Shown here: positions 47,084 to 60,659 of the stretch, piece by piece
Position numbering within the stretch: position 1 is the stretch's first letter
How the letters are laid out: the number at the start of each line of letters is the position of its first letter
Assembly (NCBI GenBank): GCA_030674155.1
Contig: CM060342.1
Span: forward strand, 13,046,082 to 13,110,081
DNA length: 64,000 bases
From: Stramonita haemastoma
Lineage: Eukaryota > Mollusca > Gastropoda > Neogastropoda > Muricidae
Reading direction: 5' to 3'
Notes under the pieces: model-generated
What the model saw: the letters and a program-made list of their open reading frames with translations, nothing else
Told to the model about the DNA's origin: nothing
Databases searched by the model: none
Translations under genes and position numbers: made by a program

Positions 47084-47820
47084 GGTAAGCATGATTTGAG
47101 AAGGAAGGTCTTTCCTAGTAATATTACGCATAATTTAGCTCAGTTTTGAAAAAGCCAAGGTGGTTGGGGGGATGGGGGGTGGGTGGGAACTAGGCAGAAA
47201 ATTAGGATTTCAGAATCTTGCTGTAATATTTCATTAAGCTCAACTTGAAATATGAAGGAAAGTTAGTTATTTTCTTTCATAGTAATGCCTGTACATCATA
47301 TGGTTCAAATTTGAAAAACCGGGGGAAAAATATGCAGAAAACAGGATTTTAATAATTAGTTTCTTTTTTTTTCAGTGTAATGCTTTACATATATTGGCTT
47401 GGAATGAAAAAAAAAACCAAGGGTGGGGGAATATGCAGAAACTAAGATTTATTCTTCAGTCGAATAATTTCATAATAGATTTAGAATATTCATTTACGTT
47501 CACAAGGGTTGGCACACACCACACACCACGCACGCACACTCTGCACACCAATACAATCTCATGTTTTTGTTTTTATTGTTAAATATACGCATATACACAT
47601 TATCTTTTGTTCCATTTTTTTTTTTATATGCATACATTCTTATCACATCATCACACACATACATATATACAGGAGGAAACAGCCATAATTCAACATTAAT
47701 TCATTCATTTGTCCATCCCCTTCAGTAGTTTTGCTAAGTTCCTAGCAACTAACAAGCAGGACTTAGCATGTGGAATAGAAAACCAGTGTTCTGTATGTTG
47801 TAGGCAGTATTTGTTTTGGT
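47084..47820. other. AT-rich sequence, nothing recognised
   Basis: Three diverged ~120-base segments share AAAAACC-AAGGGTGGGGG and ATGCAGAAA-A-GGATTT words (near 47160, 47320, 47410), suggesting an old tandem duplication. Confidence 0.45.
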
Positions 47821-47826
47821 TATTTG

Positions 47827-47986
47827 TGATGCATGTAATAAGTGTACGCGCACACCCTACATGTCTAAGTTCACTGTATTCTGTGACAGTGCAAGCAGCG
47901 CAAGTTTTTTTTAAAATACTACTGCTTACATTGCCACAGAGTACAGTGAACTTGGACATGTAGGATGTGCGTGTTATGATGCATGC
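47827..47986. repeat. Long imperfect palindrome I
   Basis: Arms 47827-47897 and 47922-47986 are inverted, mostly complementary copies (ACATGTCTAAGTTCACTGTA pairs with TACAGTGAACTTGGACATGT) around a ~24-base A/T-rich loop. Confidence 0.88.
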
Positions 47987-48260
47987 AATTTTTTTTTTTT
48001 TTTTTTTTTTAACTTGCATGCTTTTATGAACCTCAATAAAAGTGTGCAGCACGCGAATCTCGTGTCTTTCTTGCTTCTGTCCGATTGGCCGAGAGATGTG
48101 TGAGCAGTGGTCCGAGTGTTCAGTTGGCAGCTATATAAGAAAATTACCTGTAGGGGAGGGGGGTCGGGGGATCGGAGGTGGGCAGCCACTAATAATGCAC
48201 GCAACACACACCTCTCCTCTCTACCTTGGCACTTTGGCAACACACACGCCTTTCCAGTCC

Positions 48261-48501
48261 CATAAATGGGAGATACAGGTTTGTGCGTGTGGGGGGGACG
48301 TTCTGTGGTAGTTGTCCCATATTTATATGTGTGTGTGTATGCTTGTGTCGAGTTGTAAGATGCACATGTATGATAAATATGAGCAAAATGCCCATGACTG
48401 TATCTTACAACTCAACACAAGCATACACACACATATATAAATAGGGGACAACTACCGCACAATGTCCCCCCACACGCACAAACCTGTATCTCCCATTTAT
48501 T
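48261..48501. repeat. Long imperfect palindrome II
   Basis: Arms 48261-48361 and 48402-48501, ~100 bases each with few mismatches (AAATGGGAGATACAGGTTTG pairs with CAAACCTGTATCTCCCATTT), around a ~40-base loop. Sits 275 bases from palindrome I. Confidence 0.9.
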
Positions 48502-48913
48502 GTAGAGGACTCCTGAAAGAAAAAGGGAGGGGGGGGGGGAAGCATCCAACCTTACCTTCACACTTGCACAGACACACAAGGCTTCAGCTTTTCTGTACCT
48601 ACAATCTTCCTCCTGTACACAAACAGCTTTGATCTACACACACAAGCTTAACAACTATCATCTGTAACAAGAACATTTCCTTAGATCATCGTTCCCTACC
48701 ACTAGTTTTCCCGAGAAGTGGTCTGGATGCTGCGACACGGCAGCAAAGATTGCAACGTTAGGATTATTGAAAATATATATTTTATAACACTTGTGTCTAC
48801 ATTATCAAACAATTAAAAACTTTTTTCTTTTTTTTTTTTACAAAACTGGTCGTCTTCTGAGTGCTTTGTTTGGGTTAAATTTCAACACCCCCCCCCCCCC
48901 CCCCCCAACTTTA

Positions 48914-48945
<32 letters not shown>

Positions 48946-49764
48946 GTTTGGTAATCATATCCAAATCCAGCTTTGGAATGAACACAATTGTAACCTAGAA
49001 ACTGCAAGCATTTTTAACATTAAAGCCTACTTTCTATGTTTAGGCATTTTTATAAAAAGTAGTCATTTAGGCAACTTTTTTTATAAAGTTGTCGTTTTTG
49101 CTTATTACTATCAGTTTGTTAAACAAAAAAAATTGAAATGAGGGTTCAATCATTTTTAATCGAAAATTTAAGTTCTAAGATAATGATATTCTCTTAACAT
49201 TAAAAGTTACTTTACTGAAAAGCAAACCCATTTAAGTTTTTCAGACATTTCAAATCATTTCTATAAGAACAAGAGCTTGAAGAGTCTAATTTCGCATATT
49301 TTTGTGATATCCAAGTGATGCCTCACAAGGTGCACCCATAAAATAATTCCACTTGAACATTCATAATTTGGTTCACAACTGGCTGCAATGTCTGTCAAAT
49401 TTTTACATTTTTACTGAATACTACTTGAACACAATGAAATTTCTTATGCAAAAGACCACTTCTCAAGAAAACTGAATTCATCACAAATACAAAAATATCT
49501 TCATTTTTTGCAGAGAAGCGATCATTTCCAGCAATCATCAATTTTATCCAAACTTTCAATTCAGTCAGCTTAGATTAAATATAAAACTACTAAAAGTTTA
49601 AAAAAAAAAAAAAAGGCTTTTGAAAAATTGGCAAAAAAACTGTCATGATTTGATACTTTATAAACAATTCTGAATTTTATTTTACATTCTTGAGATGCTA
49701 CTTATAAATACAAGCAAATGAAGCTCTTTCAAAAACGGCTCAAACTTGCAAACAAATTTTACCC
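48502..49764. other. AT-rich sequence, nothing recognised
   Basis: Unique-looking sequence with a C-run/A-run pair at 48889-48938. Downstream of the PPIL2 3' half on the minus strand; could contain its distal 3' UTR. Confidence 0.4.
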
Positions 49765-49775
49765 AGGGTGATATA

Positions 49776-50071
49776 GTTAGTTAAAGTTAAAGTCTGTCCC
49801 GAGCCTAAGGCTCATCAGGCCGGTGCTTATCCCGGTTTCTGTGGCGTTAAGCAACTGAGAGTCATAGACTCCCCCCTGGATAGGATGCCAGTCTATCGCA
49901 GGGTTAACCCCCAACATAAGGTTGGTACCCCTTTTACACCTGGGTGGGGTGAGAAAATAGCCGTAAAGTGCCTTTTCCAAGGGCACAACGCCATAGCTGA
50001 AAGCTGGGATCGAACCCGCAACCTTTAGATTACGAGTCCAACGCCGTAACCACTAGGCTACAGCGGCGGCT
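49776..50071 (-). mobile_element. SINE-D, full length with 11-base target-site duplication
   Basis: On minus: tRNA-like head TAGCCTAGTGGTTACGGCG, B-box GGGTTCGATCCCAGC, the TGCCCTTGG-AAAGGCAC motif common in many animal SINEs, and a TTTAACTTTAACTA tail. Flanked by perfect AGGGTGATATA repeats (49765-49775 and 50072-50082). Confidence 0.92.
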
Positions 50072-50304
50072 AGGGTGATATAAATTCCAAATATTATTAT
50101 TATCATGACACAGTTTGCAACAAATACAGATTTGACTGCTGGTGAGAATGTTCGCTTGACTGCAGCTAAGGAAATCATTTAAACAATCAATTCTTCACTT
50201 TCGAGTTCCTCTGATAAAAAAAAAGAATCTTTCCAATGTCACTAAGTCTGAAAGTCACCAAGCCCTGCAGTCACCAGATGTTTCAAGTCACCAGGTAATT
50301 TTTC

Positions 50305-50405
50305 CCCAATCCTTGGCTAGAGCTCCAAGGTTCACCAATGGTGAAATTTTGCATAAGCAACCAATTTTGCCCGCCATGAAGGTAGCCATTCCCACTTCCA
50401 GGATG
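50305..50405 (-). mobile_element. SINE-A long-tail fragment
   Basis: Reverse tail: CTTGGCTAGAGCTCCAAGG, TTCACCAATGGTGAAATTTTG, CCGCCATGAAGGTAGCC. Continues directly into a SINE-C-like segment. Confidence 0.65.
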
Positions 50406-50610
50406 CATGCTGGGTATGTTCATGTTTCCGTAACCCATCAAACGCTGACATGGATTATGAGATCTTTTAACTTGTGTATGTTTTATCCTCTGCATGTGTA
50501 TTCACACAAAGGGAATTAAGGCACTGGCAGGTCTGAACTTGAAGATGACCTGGGAGACTGTAAAAATCCCCATCCTTAATTCCCCAGACACAGCAGACTT
50601 TGCAGCAGAT
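50400..50610 (-). mobile_element. SINE-C, truncated
   Basis: ATGCATGCTGGGTATGTTCA, GTAACCCATCAAACGCTGAC, AAAGGGAATTAAGGCACTGG and CATCCTTAATTCCCCAGA blocks, as at 10960-11232; the tRNA head is missing. Confidence 0.65.
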
Positions 50611-51232
50611 ACCCTGATGATGATGCTATACCTTATGCAGTCAGTCACTAAGTCAAAGTCACTAGATGCAATAACTGCAGTTGATCTCACAGCTGCTATC
50701 ACTGGTTTAGAGTGCGTCAAAGTCAAAATCTGTTCCTAGCTGATCTCAAATCTGTCACGAACACCAGTCTAACTTTATAGCTGACATCTTTTTCTGTTAT
50801 CCACAGGTGTTAAAGTCACCTGTGCTTTTAAGTAAAAAAAAAATCTGGCTGATTTCAGGTCTGTTGTGAACTTAGTCCAAATTTGTAGCTGACGTCTTTC
50901 TTTTATCATTACATGTCACAGCTTTCAAACACCAAAGTCAAACTGTGTACACATCTCTAGTCTGTCAACACAACACACTGAAGTCACCATCTACAAAACT
51001 ATGTAAAAAAAAAAAGAAAAAAAAAAATGTAACTGACAACCCAACTGTCAAAATCTGCAGCTGATCTTACATCTAACATCACCAGTGCTTGGTCACCGTG
51101 TGCTTAAGTTCAAATCTGCAGTGGATCGATCTGACATCTGTCAACCCTGGCAGCAGAGCTACACATTTTCTGTGAGCATCATGATGATGGAGTGAGGTCA
51201 AAGTGTGTACCTGATGGCTCATTGGTGGTCAG
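50611..51232 (-). other. Probable PPIL2 3' UTR or downstream region
   Basis: Unique-looking sequence immediately 3' of the PPIL2 stop, with repeated AAAGTCAC/AAGTCACC words at ~15 places. No AATAAA of note here; a candidate lies near 49677-49682. Confidence 0.35.
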
Positions 51233-51344
51233 TCACCAAGCGCTGAAGTCACTCAGTTTGTACGCTGATTTTCCATCAGACAGCTTCTGCTTCTTCGTGG
51301 CTTCACGGGACTCTGTCTCTTCTGATGTGTCCACTGCTCGTTTT
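51233..51344 (-). CDS. PPIL2: PPIL2 terminal exon
   Basis: Encodes [36 protein letters not shown] and TGA (51235-51233). The acceptor is CTCCAG. The DFSxW ending is shared with vertebrate PPIL2. Confidence 0.93.
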
Positions 51345-54300
51345 CTGGAGGGGAAAAAAAAAAAAAGATAAAAAGGGGGTTGATAATCATGGTCTTGAAG
51401 GCTTAAAGTAAATGGTGTGTGTGTGTGTGTGTGTGTGTGTTTTGGTGTGTGTCTGTGTGTCGGTGTTTATTTTATTTATTTATTTTATTTTTTAATTATT
51501 ATTTTATATCGAGGATAATGGAATAAGCACTCATGTACAACTGTTTTCACCTACCATAAAGGTAGCCACATTCCAACTAAGGGAATAATGCCTAAGCGCA
51601 ACACCTGTGCACATACGTTGAAAAATAAAATTTGCCGTATGTTCTTATCAGCACATATCACCTAATCTTTGAAAAGGTGAAATAGGTTTAAACATGTCAG
51701 CAAGATGTTCTGCATGCATTCACACACACAGAGCCTCAGTTTATAGTCTCATCTTAAAGACTTATAGGGGAGTGGAGTTGGTAGTGATGTTAACTCCAGG
51801 GGGAAAACTATTCTAGAACTGGTGGCCCAGTAGTGGCTTGATTTTAGGCAGGCAAATCACAAGCGCATGATTTTAGGCAGGCAAATCACAAGCGCAAAGA
51901 TCAAACCACTAGGCTATATCCCACTCTCCCCCCCACTCCTTTTTTTTTTCATTTGATTTATTTAAAAGCATACCACCTTGGGTTTAGTTTTAGTATCAGG
52001 TTTATTTTGCTTTTAAAAAAAGAATAAAAATTTTCATATTTTTAAATTTAAAAAATTATTTAAAAAAAAAAAAGAAGTTAATTTTGCTGTTTCTGAATGA
52101 ACTTCTGAATACTATAATATTCTCTTCATTTTTAAGATCCTCATAAAGTAAATGACAGAACCACAGCAAATGTGCTAAAATGACTCTCAGCAGTGTCTCT
52201 TCGTGTAACCAAACACGGATTTAGCAATCTAAGACAAACCAACACACACACACACGGTCACACACAGACACACGGTCACACACACACACACAGACACACA
52301 AACACTGACACACAAACACACACAGACACTCACACACACACACCTACACACACACTCACTCACTCTCTCATACACTCACACACCTACACATACACACTCA
52401 AACACACACACACACACACACTTCTTCACACTCACACAGCGGCAGAGTTGATGTATTTCCCGATGCCTTGCTTGAAGACGCGCGGACCAGTGTCTGCCTT
52501 GGCTTCCCGTTTCTTTCGTTTTGCGGCCTCTTCCTCCGCCTTCTGCTTCGCTATCTCTTCTTCACGCTCCTTGGCCAGCTGCAAACAGTCAAGGAGAAAC
52601 AGATACATCATTTTTTATCATGCTGCAAACAGTCAAGGAGAAACAGATACATCATTTTTTATCGAGCTGCGAACAGTCAAGGAGAAACAGATACATCATT
52701 TTTTATCGAGCTGCAAACAGTCAAGGAGAAACAGATACATCATTTTTTTATCATGCTGCAAACAGTCAAGGAGAAACAAATACATCATTTTTTATACAGC
52801 TGCAAACAGTCGAGGAGAAACAGATACATCATTTTTTATACAGCTGCAAACAGTCAAGGAGAAACAGATACATCATTTTTTATCGAGCTGCAAACAGTCA
52901 AGGAGAAACAGATACATCATTTTTTATACAGCTGCAAACAGTCAAGGAGAAACAGATACATCATTTTTTATCTTGCTGCGAACAGTCAAGGAGAAACAGA
53001 TTCATCATTTTTTATCTAGTCGCGAACAGTCAAGGAGAAACAGATTCATCATTTTTTAAATCTTGCTGCAAACAGTCAAGGAGAAACAGATAATTTTTTA
53101 TCGAGCTGTGAACAGTCAAGGAGAAACAGATAATTTTTTATCCAGCTGTGAACAGTCAAGGAGAAACAGATACATCATTTTTTATCTAGCTGTGAACAGT
53201 CAAGGAGAAACAGATAATTTTTTATCTAGGTGTGAACAGTCAAGGAAAAACAGATACATCATTTTTTATCGAGCTGTGAACAGTCAAGGAGAAACAGATA
53301 CATCATTTTTTATCGAGCTGTGAACAGTCAAGGAGAAACAGATACATCATTTTTTATCGAGCTGTGAACAGTCAAGGAGAAACAGATACATCATTTTTTA
53401 TCGAGCTGCAAACAGTCAAAGAGAAACAGATACATCATTTTTTATTCTGGCTCCTTGTCCACAGCTCTGATGTTCACCAATGGTGAGATTTTGTGCATGT
53501 GACTGTTTGCCCACCATGAAGGTAGCTGCATTCCAACTTCATAGGTGATGTCCATCACACCAGTGTGCATGCATTAAAAAAATTTTGTCATATATTCTTA
53601 TCAGCACACAATGGCCTTCTCTTTTGAAAGGCTGAATGGTTTTAATATATCTGTAAGACGTTCTGCCTGCATTTGTACAGGGTATCTCAGTTTATACTCA
53701 TCCGAAGAACTTTAGATGGAATGGATGGATACTGATGGGGGAATCCCCTTAAACAGGCTTCTTAGTGGGGGCTTGAACCTGTGCTATAAGACTGTAAACT
53801 CAGCTTGACCTAGTAGGCCTAGTATCAGCTAATCTACCTTTGATGGTCAGCCATTGTGAACTCAGCTTGACAAGGCCTATGTATCTAACAGCTGATCAAC
53901 AATTTATTTCCCCTTTGATGGTCAGTTATTTTCCTTCACTGTTAAGTCATCAGTAATAAAAAGTTTGGGTGTGAATTTCTGGATAATGAATTTTTGTTCT
54001 CAAAAGAGGCGCCAGCACAAAAAGACAAGGGGATAGATTTTTCAGTGAATATATTAACACTTTTGACTTCTAAAACCTTCCCTAGGCTTAGGAAACTTCA
54101 GTCAGTGTAAAATCATTCATTTCATTGTGGTTTTGTTGTAGATCACCTTGTTAGGTACTTGCGCCTTGTCAAGCTGTTTCTTCCCCCCCCCCCACCATTT
54201 AGGTAGCCACATTTCGACTTCAGGAATGGTGTCTAAACACAAGCTCTGTGTGCATGTGGGAGTTTTTCTTGGTCATCCAATCCTACTGACACACAATGGC

Positions 54301-55885
54301 CTACTCTCCTGAAAGGTGGAACAGGTTTTAACACCTATCCCTACATTAAGGGAGAGAACCCTTCTTTCCCTGTGCACGTGCACTGTGCTCATTTGTATGC
54401 TACTGTAACCCAGTTGTGGGTGTTATGCAGGGAAGGGTTAGGAAATGGTTGGTTGCCCTACAGCGGGTTAACATGCACGCAAGATGTTCTTGCATGCATT
54501 CGCACATGGGCCTTGGTTTATAGTCTCATCTGTAGGACTTTGACATTCAGTGCAGTTTTTTTGTCCAACTGGGAAGAAAGGGCAAGGCTGGCAATCGAAC
54601 CCAGAACCTTACCAGGTAACCAGGTGAATGTCTTAACCATCCTGCCACCCTTCTTTCTGCTTTGATTTCTGAATTGTAGTACAGAACATCCACCACCTCA
54701 CAGAGAAAAGGAGGAAACATCTTCACACAAATTACCCTACAGCTGCTGAGTTTCATCACCTCAGCTTAACTTTCATCACTCGTCATGAATTACCCAATTA
54801 TTCCTACTCCATGCATTTGTGGTCAGCTGTTTGCTTTTGTTGTTATTGTTGGACGTTCCCCAGCTTAACACCCTGGGGGGTCACCCAAAATATGCACTGT
54901 CTCACTCATCCCATCTGAGATTCACTGTGAATTCTTTAGTACACACTGGATGAGAAGTTTGTGTGTGTGACTGGTTTTCTTCAAGCAAGATTTCAAACTT
55001 GAAAATACATTAGACAATAGACAATAAAATGTCAGTATTTTTCACCATCCACTAACCTGTTCGTCTGCCTCTTCGTATGGGTTCACAAAGATGGTGCAGC
55101 TTTCGATCTTGATTTCTTCCTGGAAAAAGACAAACAAAAACCAATTTTGATAACAGAAGAAATATTGCATGTTTTGGGGATTGGGTTTTTTTTTTTTTTA
55201 ATGTTTGTTCTTTCACTAAAGCTCTGAGGTTCACCAATGGTGAGATTTAGCTTATGCAACCTATTTTGTCCACCATGAAGGTACCTGTAATATTTCTTCA
55301 TTGGTGCAGGTGCAATTTTTCTTCAAAATTTTCCATAACACCAACTACTAGCACTGCTGTGGGTTCTTCAAGTGCTCTCTCTATATGCATGCTACATACA
55401 GGACCTGGCTTGATCCTTCCATCCAAATGACTTCACTAGCACTCAGGTCCATGTTCAAGCAGAATGACTCCATTAGACTTCTCCCTTTAACTCCCATAGG
55501 AATCATGGGGGCACTACACTGAATTTTTCAAGCACTGTTTCTTGGGCAAGCTGAACCTGGCGGAGCCTATCCCTCTCCAGGTAACAAGATACATGCTGAG
55601 TATGTTCATGTCGGCCATGGAACTGACCATAGTTGACAAATTCTTCAGCCAAATGTTGATGGGATTTTTCAACATGTGTATATGACATGAGTTCGCCCTC
55701 AGGATCTCAGTTTGAAGTCTCATCCAAACGATTTCAATGAGAGTCAGTGTCCACTAACTCACTGGAGCTGCTTTAAATCGGCATAGCTATTCTGTGATGT
55801 GCTATTTTGGTCACTGTTTAAAAATTCAGCATCAAGAATCACAGGATCAGCGAACAGGGCCTAACAATTTTGATAACATACCACA

Positions 55886-55922
<37 letters not shown>

Positions 55923-58637
55923 TGTGTGCATGCGGGCATGTGCAGGCGGGCATGCATAAGTATTTGTGCGTGCATTTTGTCATCAGGGGCCTCGGTTTAA
56001 AGTCTCATTTGAAAGACTTTTGGGGAGAGTGGAGTCAGCACATGTTAACTCCATGGGAAAAATCCCCTCCAACTGAAATCAAACCCGGGTCGTCAATTTG
56101 CAAGCGCAATGTTCTGACCACTAGGCTATCCCCTCTGTGTCAGTGTGTATCATAACTTGTGTGTGTGTGTGTGTGTGTGGGGAGGGGGGGGGTCCCCTTG
56201 TTCCTCAGCTAGGTCTGTGAGGTTCTTCAAAAGTGAGATTTTTGCATCTGTTGCCCTTTTTAATTTTTTCTCCACCATTTAGGTGGCTGCATCCCAACTT
56301 CGAGGATGACGTCTAAACAAGGCACCTTTGTGCATGCATTTTTTTTTTTTTTTTAATTGTGTCATCTGTTCCTACCGACACAAAATGGCCTACTCTTCTG
56401 AAAGGCAGAACAGGTTTTTAACATGTGTACAAGATGTTCTGTGTACATTCACACATAGGCTCTCAGTTTATAGTCTCACCCAAAGGACTTTGACATTCTG
56501 TTCAATTTTCTTGTCAAACTGGAAAGAAAGGGCAAGGCCGAAAATCGAACCCAGAACCTCACAGTTTACTTGTTAGGCAGGTCAATGTCTTAACCCTCTT
56601 GCATTCGGATTCTCTGTACACAAACTGCCTCTAGATTTTGCATTCCATCACAAAATCAGGCCAGGCACACATGCTTGCTGGCCTTTTACCTCCTAAGTAC
56701 ATACCAGCAGCTATAATTACTTCCAGACTCTCACAGCAGGCTTTGTGCATGTGGCCTGATAGAGCTTTGGCATGTGGTAGCGATTGGTGAAGTCACTGTG
56801 AGAGGGAAAACTACGATGTGTAAGTCCCAGTAAATCCCAGGTCAGGATTCAAGGGAGGGAATTTTTAATCCCGGCAAATCCTGGGTCGGGACTAATAGTA
56901 TTAACCATCCTGCCAACTTCTTTCTTATATAAGAGGGTATAAATGTATGTCTATGGTGTTTGGGGAGGGGAGGGGTGTAAGGCAAGAAGGATAAGAAGAG
57001 AGACAGGTAGATAAACACCTGAGGTGCCTCACCTTGGGTTTGTCTTTCTTGTCCACCTCCACCTTCTCCATAGCATCCAGTGTCTCCAGTCCCCCCACCA
57101 GCCTGCCATCATCACCATCATCATCATCATCGTTATCTTCATCATCATCAATGTCTTCATTATTGTCATCATCACTGTCATTGTCATCATCATCTTCATT
57201 ATCATCATGGTCATCTTCATCATCATTGTTGTCAATGTCATTATCATCCATGTCATCACCATTATCAGCATCATTGTTGTCAACATCATCATCATTATCA
57301 TCAATGTCATTATCATCACAGCCATCATCATTATCATCACTGTCATCCATGACATCATAATCATCAATGTCATCCATGACATCAACATTGTCATTATTGT
57401 CGTCATCATTATTATCGTCTATGTCATCATCATTACCATTGTTGATGTCATCATCATTATCATTGTTACTATCATTATCGTTGTTAGTATCAACCACCAT
57501 CATCACCATCTCACCACTGTTATTGTCATCACTAATCCTACAACCTCTATAAGGGGGTACATTCATACTGCCAATCATGACTGTTATGAGGACAGACAAA
57601 ACACATGTGGACACAGCCAACCCTTCTTTACTTTTACTTGCCATACTGAAGGTGTTCATACTGCTAGAGACACGTACAAACTCTCCCACTAAAAAACCTC
57701 ATGTATTCTTCTTGCTCTTCTTCAGCCATTTTCGATACATAAGAAGAAAAAAAGAAAGAAAAGGGATATAAAAAAATAAAAAAATAAAAATAAAATAAAG
57801 AAAAGATCCTCACCGTCCAAACACGGCATGTTTCCCATCCAAATGTCTGGCTGACCGAAATGTGAAGAAGCTGAACAAAAAACAAACAAACATGCAAATC
57901 AATTCATCAAGAGTTCAATAATACCCCATAGCTTCACTGACAATACATGTTAATACTTCGTTCCACAAACAACAACTTTATATCATCTTCTTTGTCGAAT
58001 GCTCAGATAGCAACTATTCTCCTCTGTCTTATGAGCAAAAATGTGTTGTGCTGCAGTTAAGCGCCTGACAAGTCAGGCCCAGCACATCCAACTTTGGCAA
58101 GGGAGAGAGATGGAGTCACATAACATAAATGGATGCGCACATGATAAAACCACTAAATACAATCATTGCTTCGACTTTGTTTTGAGAGACAGGGCTTGAG
58201 ATAACCCTGAAAACTTGCAATAAACTACCACCATGACTGTGACTGCACACGACAACTGTTCAATGATTTAGTGGAAAGGGTAAGAAAATGGTACTTTCTC
58301 ACCCATAAGAACACAACTTCAAGCCTGTAGCACTTAAACTACCTATCAGACGGTTTACCAGAAAGTGAAATTGTCCTTTTTGTTCCTTGGCTAGAGCTCC
58401 ATGGCTCACCAACAGTGAGATTTTGCGTATGCAATGCATTGTATGCCACCCTTTTTACCCACCATTACGGTAGCTGCATGGGAAGAAAAAGAAATAAAAC
58501 CTGAGGAAACGACTGGAATATTGTCTCTAAAACCATGCAGTTTAAAGATAGTTGATCACTACAGCAAATTCAGACCCAAAAAATTTGTTTAAGTGCAAGA
58601 CTAAACATGTATTGAAGCATGTAGGTCATAAACAAAC

Positions 58638-58714
<77 letters not shown>

Positions 58715-59001
58715 GGATCCCCCCACCCCCAACTCCCACCCCCCCAAAAAAAAAAAGAAAAAAAAAAAGACAGAGGAGACAGACAAACACAAAGAGAAAA
58801 CAGTCAGAAAAAAAAAAGAAAAGAAAAAAAAAGGCATGAACTAACAACTGAAAACAACAACAACAACAACAATAATAATAATAATAATAATGCTAATAAA
58901 TAATAATAATTAATATTAATAATAATAAATAATAATGATGATGATAATAAATAACAACAATAATAACAACAACAAACAACAATAATAATAATAATAAACA
59001 C

Positions 59002-59043
<42 letters not shown>

Positions 59044-60536
59044 AATAAAAAAAATAACAACAACAACAATAATAATAATAATCATCATTCAAAAACACAA
59101 AAAAAGGTCTGCACTGACAACTGAAAACAATAATGATAATAATAAAAATAATAAATTAAAAAAACAAAATACACTGACAACTGTGACTTGTTGGTGTTGG
59201 GTCCACTGTTGGCCATGCTCAGCACGCCTCGCCCGGAGTGAACCAGATTCGGCTTCAGCTCGTCTTTGAACGCCTCTCCCCACGCCGACTCTCCCCCTGA
59301 CACACACAGTCATCAACGATATCAATTTATTATACATAAATAAATAATTTTTTTATTTAAATAATTTTTTAAAAAATTATATAACAGAAAATAGAGGGGG
59401 TGTGGGATAGCTAAGTGGTCAGAGCGCTCGCTTTCCCCAAGTCAAGTTTATTTATTTATTTATTTATTCATTCTTCTATATCGAGGATGATGGAATAAGC
59501 ACTCATGTGCTTTTTTTCATCCAGTCCCCATGTGTGAACAGTTATGTAAATCTTGTCATCTGTTCCCACCGCCACATGATGGCCTACTCTTATGAATAGT
59601 GGAACAGGATTTAACGTGTTCACAAGATGTTCTGTGTGCGTTCACACACTGGGCCTCGGTGTAAAGTCTCATCCGAAAGACTTAATTTTAGCAACGTCTT
59701 ATTTTATTTTTTATTTCATTTTATACCACTTTATGTCACAGCAGATTTCTCTGCATGAAATTCAGGCTGCTTTCTGCGGGGAGAGCGCGTTGCCACAAGT
59801 GCAGCGCCTACCCCTTTTTTTTTTTTTTTCACGTTGAGTGTGGTTACCAGTTGGATGGGTGACCGTTTGCGCGCCTTGGCTTCAGTACAGACCCCCAGTT
59901 CACCCAGCTGTAAATGGGTACCTGCCCTCTTTAGGGTGAGGGAAGGTAAAGCAGTGAGGGAGAGGAGATGGGCACCGCCCTCAATATGCTGGCTCCTAGA
60001 GAAGCTGAAGTCTCTGACGCCTCGCTCCCCTACGACCACAAATGTTATGGAACACCAAAAGAAAAATAGCAGTCACTTCTACAGTGCTTTTTTCTTTCAC
60101 TTTATAAGTTGCTGTTTTGTGCGTTCCCCAGTTTAACACTCTGGGGGTCACCCAGAATGTGCCCTCTGTCTAAACTCATCCCATCTGGGAATCACTGTGA
60201 GATTGAAATTGCACACTGAATGAAAAGTTTGCGTGTATCACTGTTTTCAAGTACCTTGCCATATAGGCAACCATACACTGACTTCAGAGGAGCTTTAGAA
60301 GTAGAAGAAAGAATCAGAGTTGATGGAGGCTATAGCCAAATGGTTAAGACCGTTTGACTTCAACCCTTTAGGTCTATGAAGTCCTGGGTTTGAATCTCGG
60401 CAACGATATCTAGTGAATCAAGGGTGGAGATTTTTATGATCTTCCAGGTCAACTTCAAGAGCAGACATGCCAGTGCCTTAGCTCCATTCATACATATTAT
60501 GTATGCAGAAGACCTGACACACCTAACATGCACCCT

Positions 60537-60591
<55 letters not shown>

Positions 60592-60617
60592 CACACACAC
60601 ACACACAACACACACAA

Positions 60618-60659
<42 letters not shown>

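Larger units (their letters stand above)
59396..60058 (+). mobile_element. SINE-B interrupted by two other SINEs
   Basis: Head part 59396-59446 (GGATAGCTAAGTGGTCAGAG, CCCCAAGTCAAG) and body part 59832-60058 (GTGTGGTTACCAGTTGG, GTAAATGGGTACCTGCCC) belong to one SINE-B. The intervening 59447-59829 is SINE-A plus SINE-H. Confidence 0.8.

Noticed and set aside
52193..53323. Plus-strand frames with [11 protein letters not shown] repeats
   Set aside because: Antisense translation of the PPIL2 acceptor minisatellite.
56925..57689. 254-residue Asp/Asn-rich frame on minus, and serine/isoleucine-rich frames on plus
   Set aside because: Translation of the (ATC)n repeat plus flanking PPIL2 exon 57033-57102; the real exon uses its own splice sites within it.
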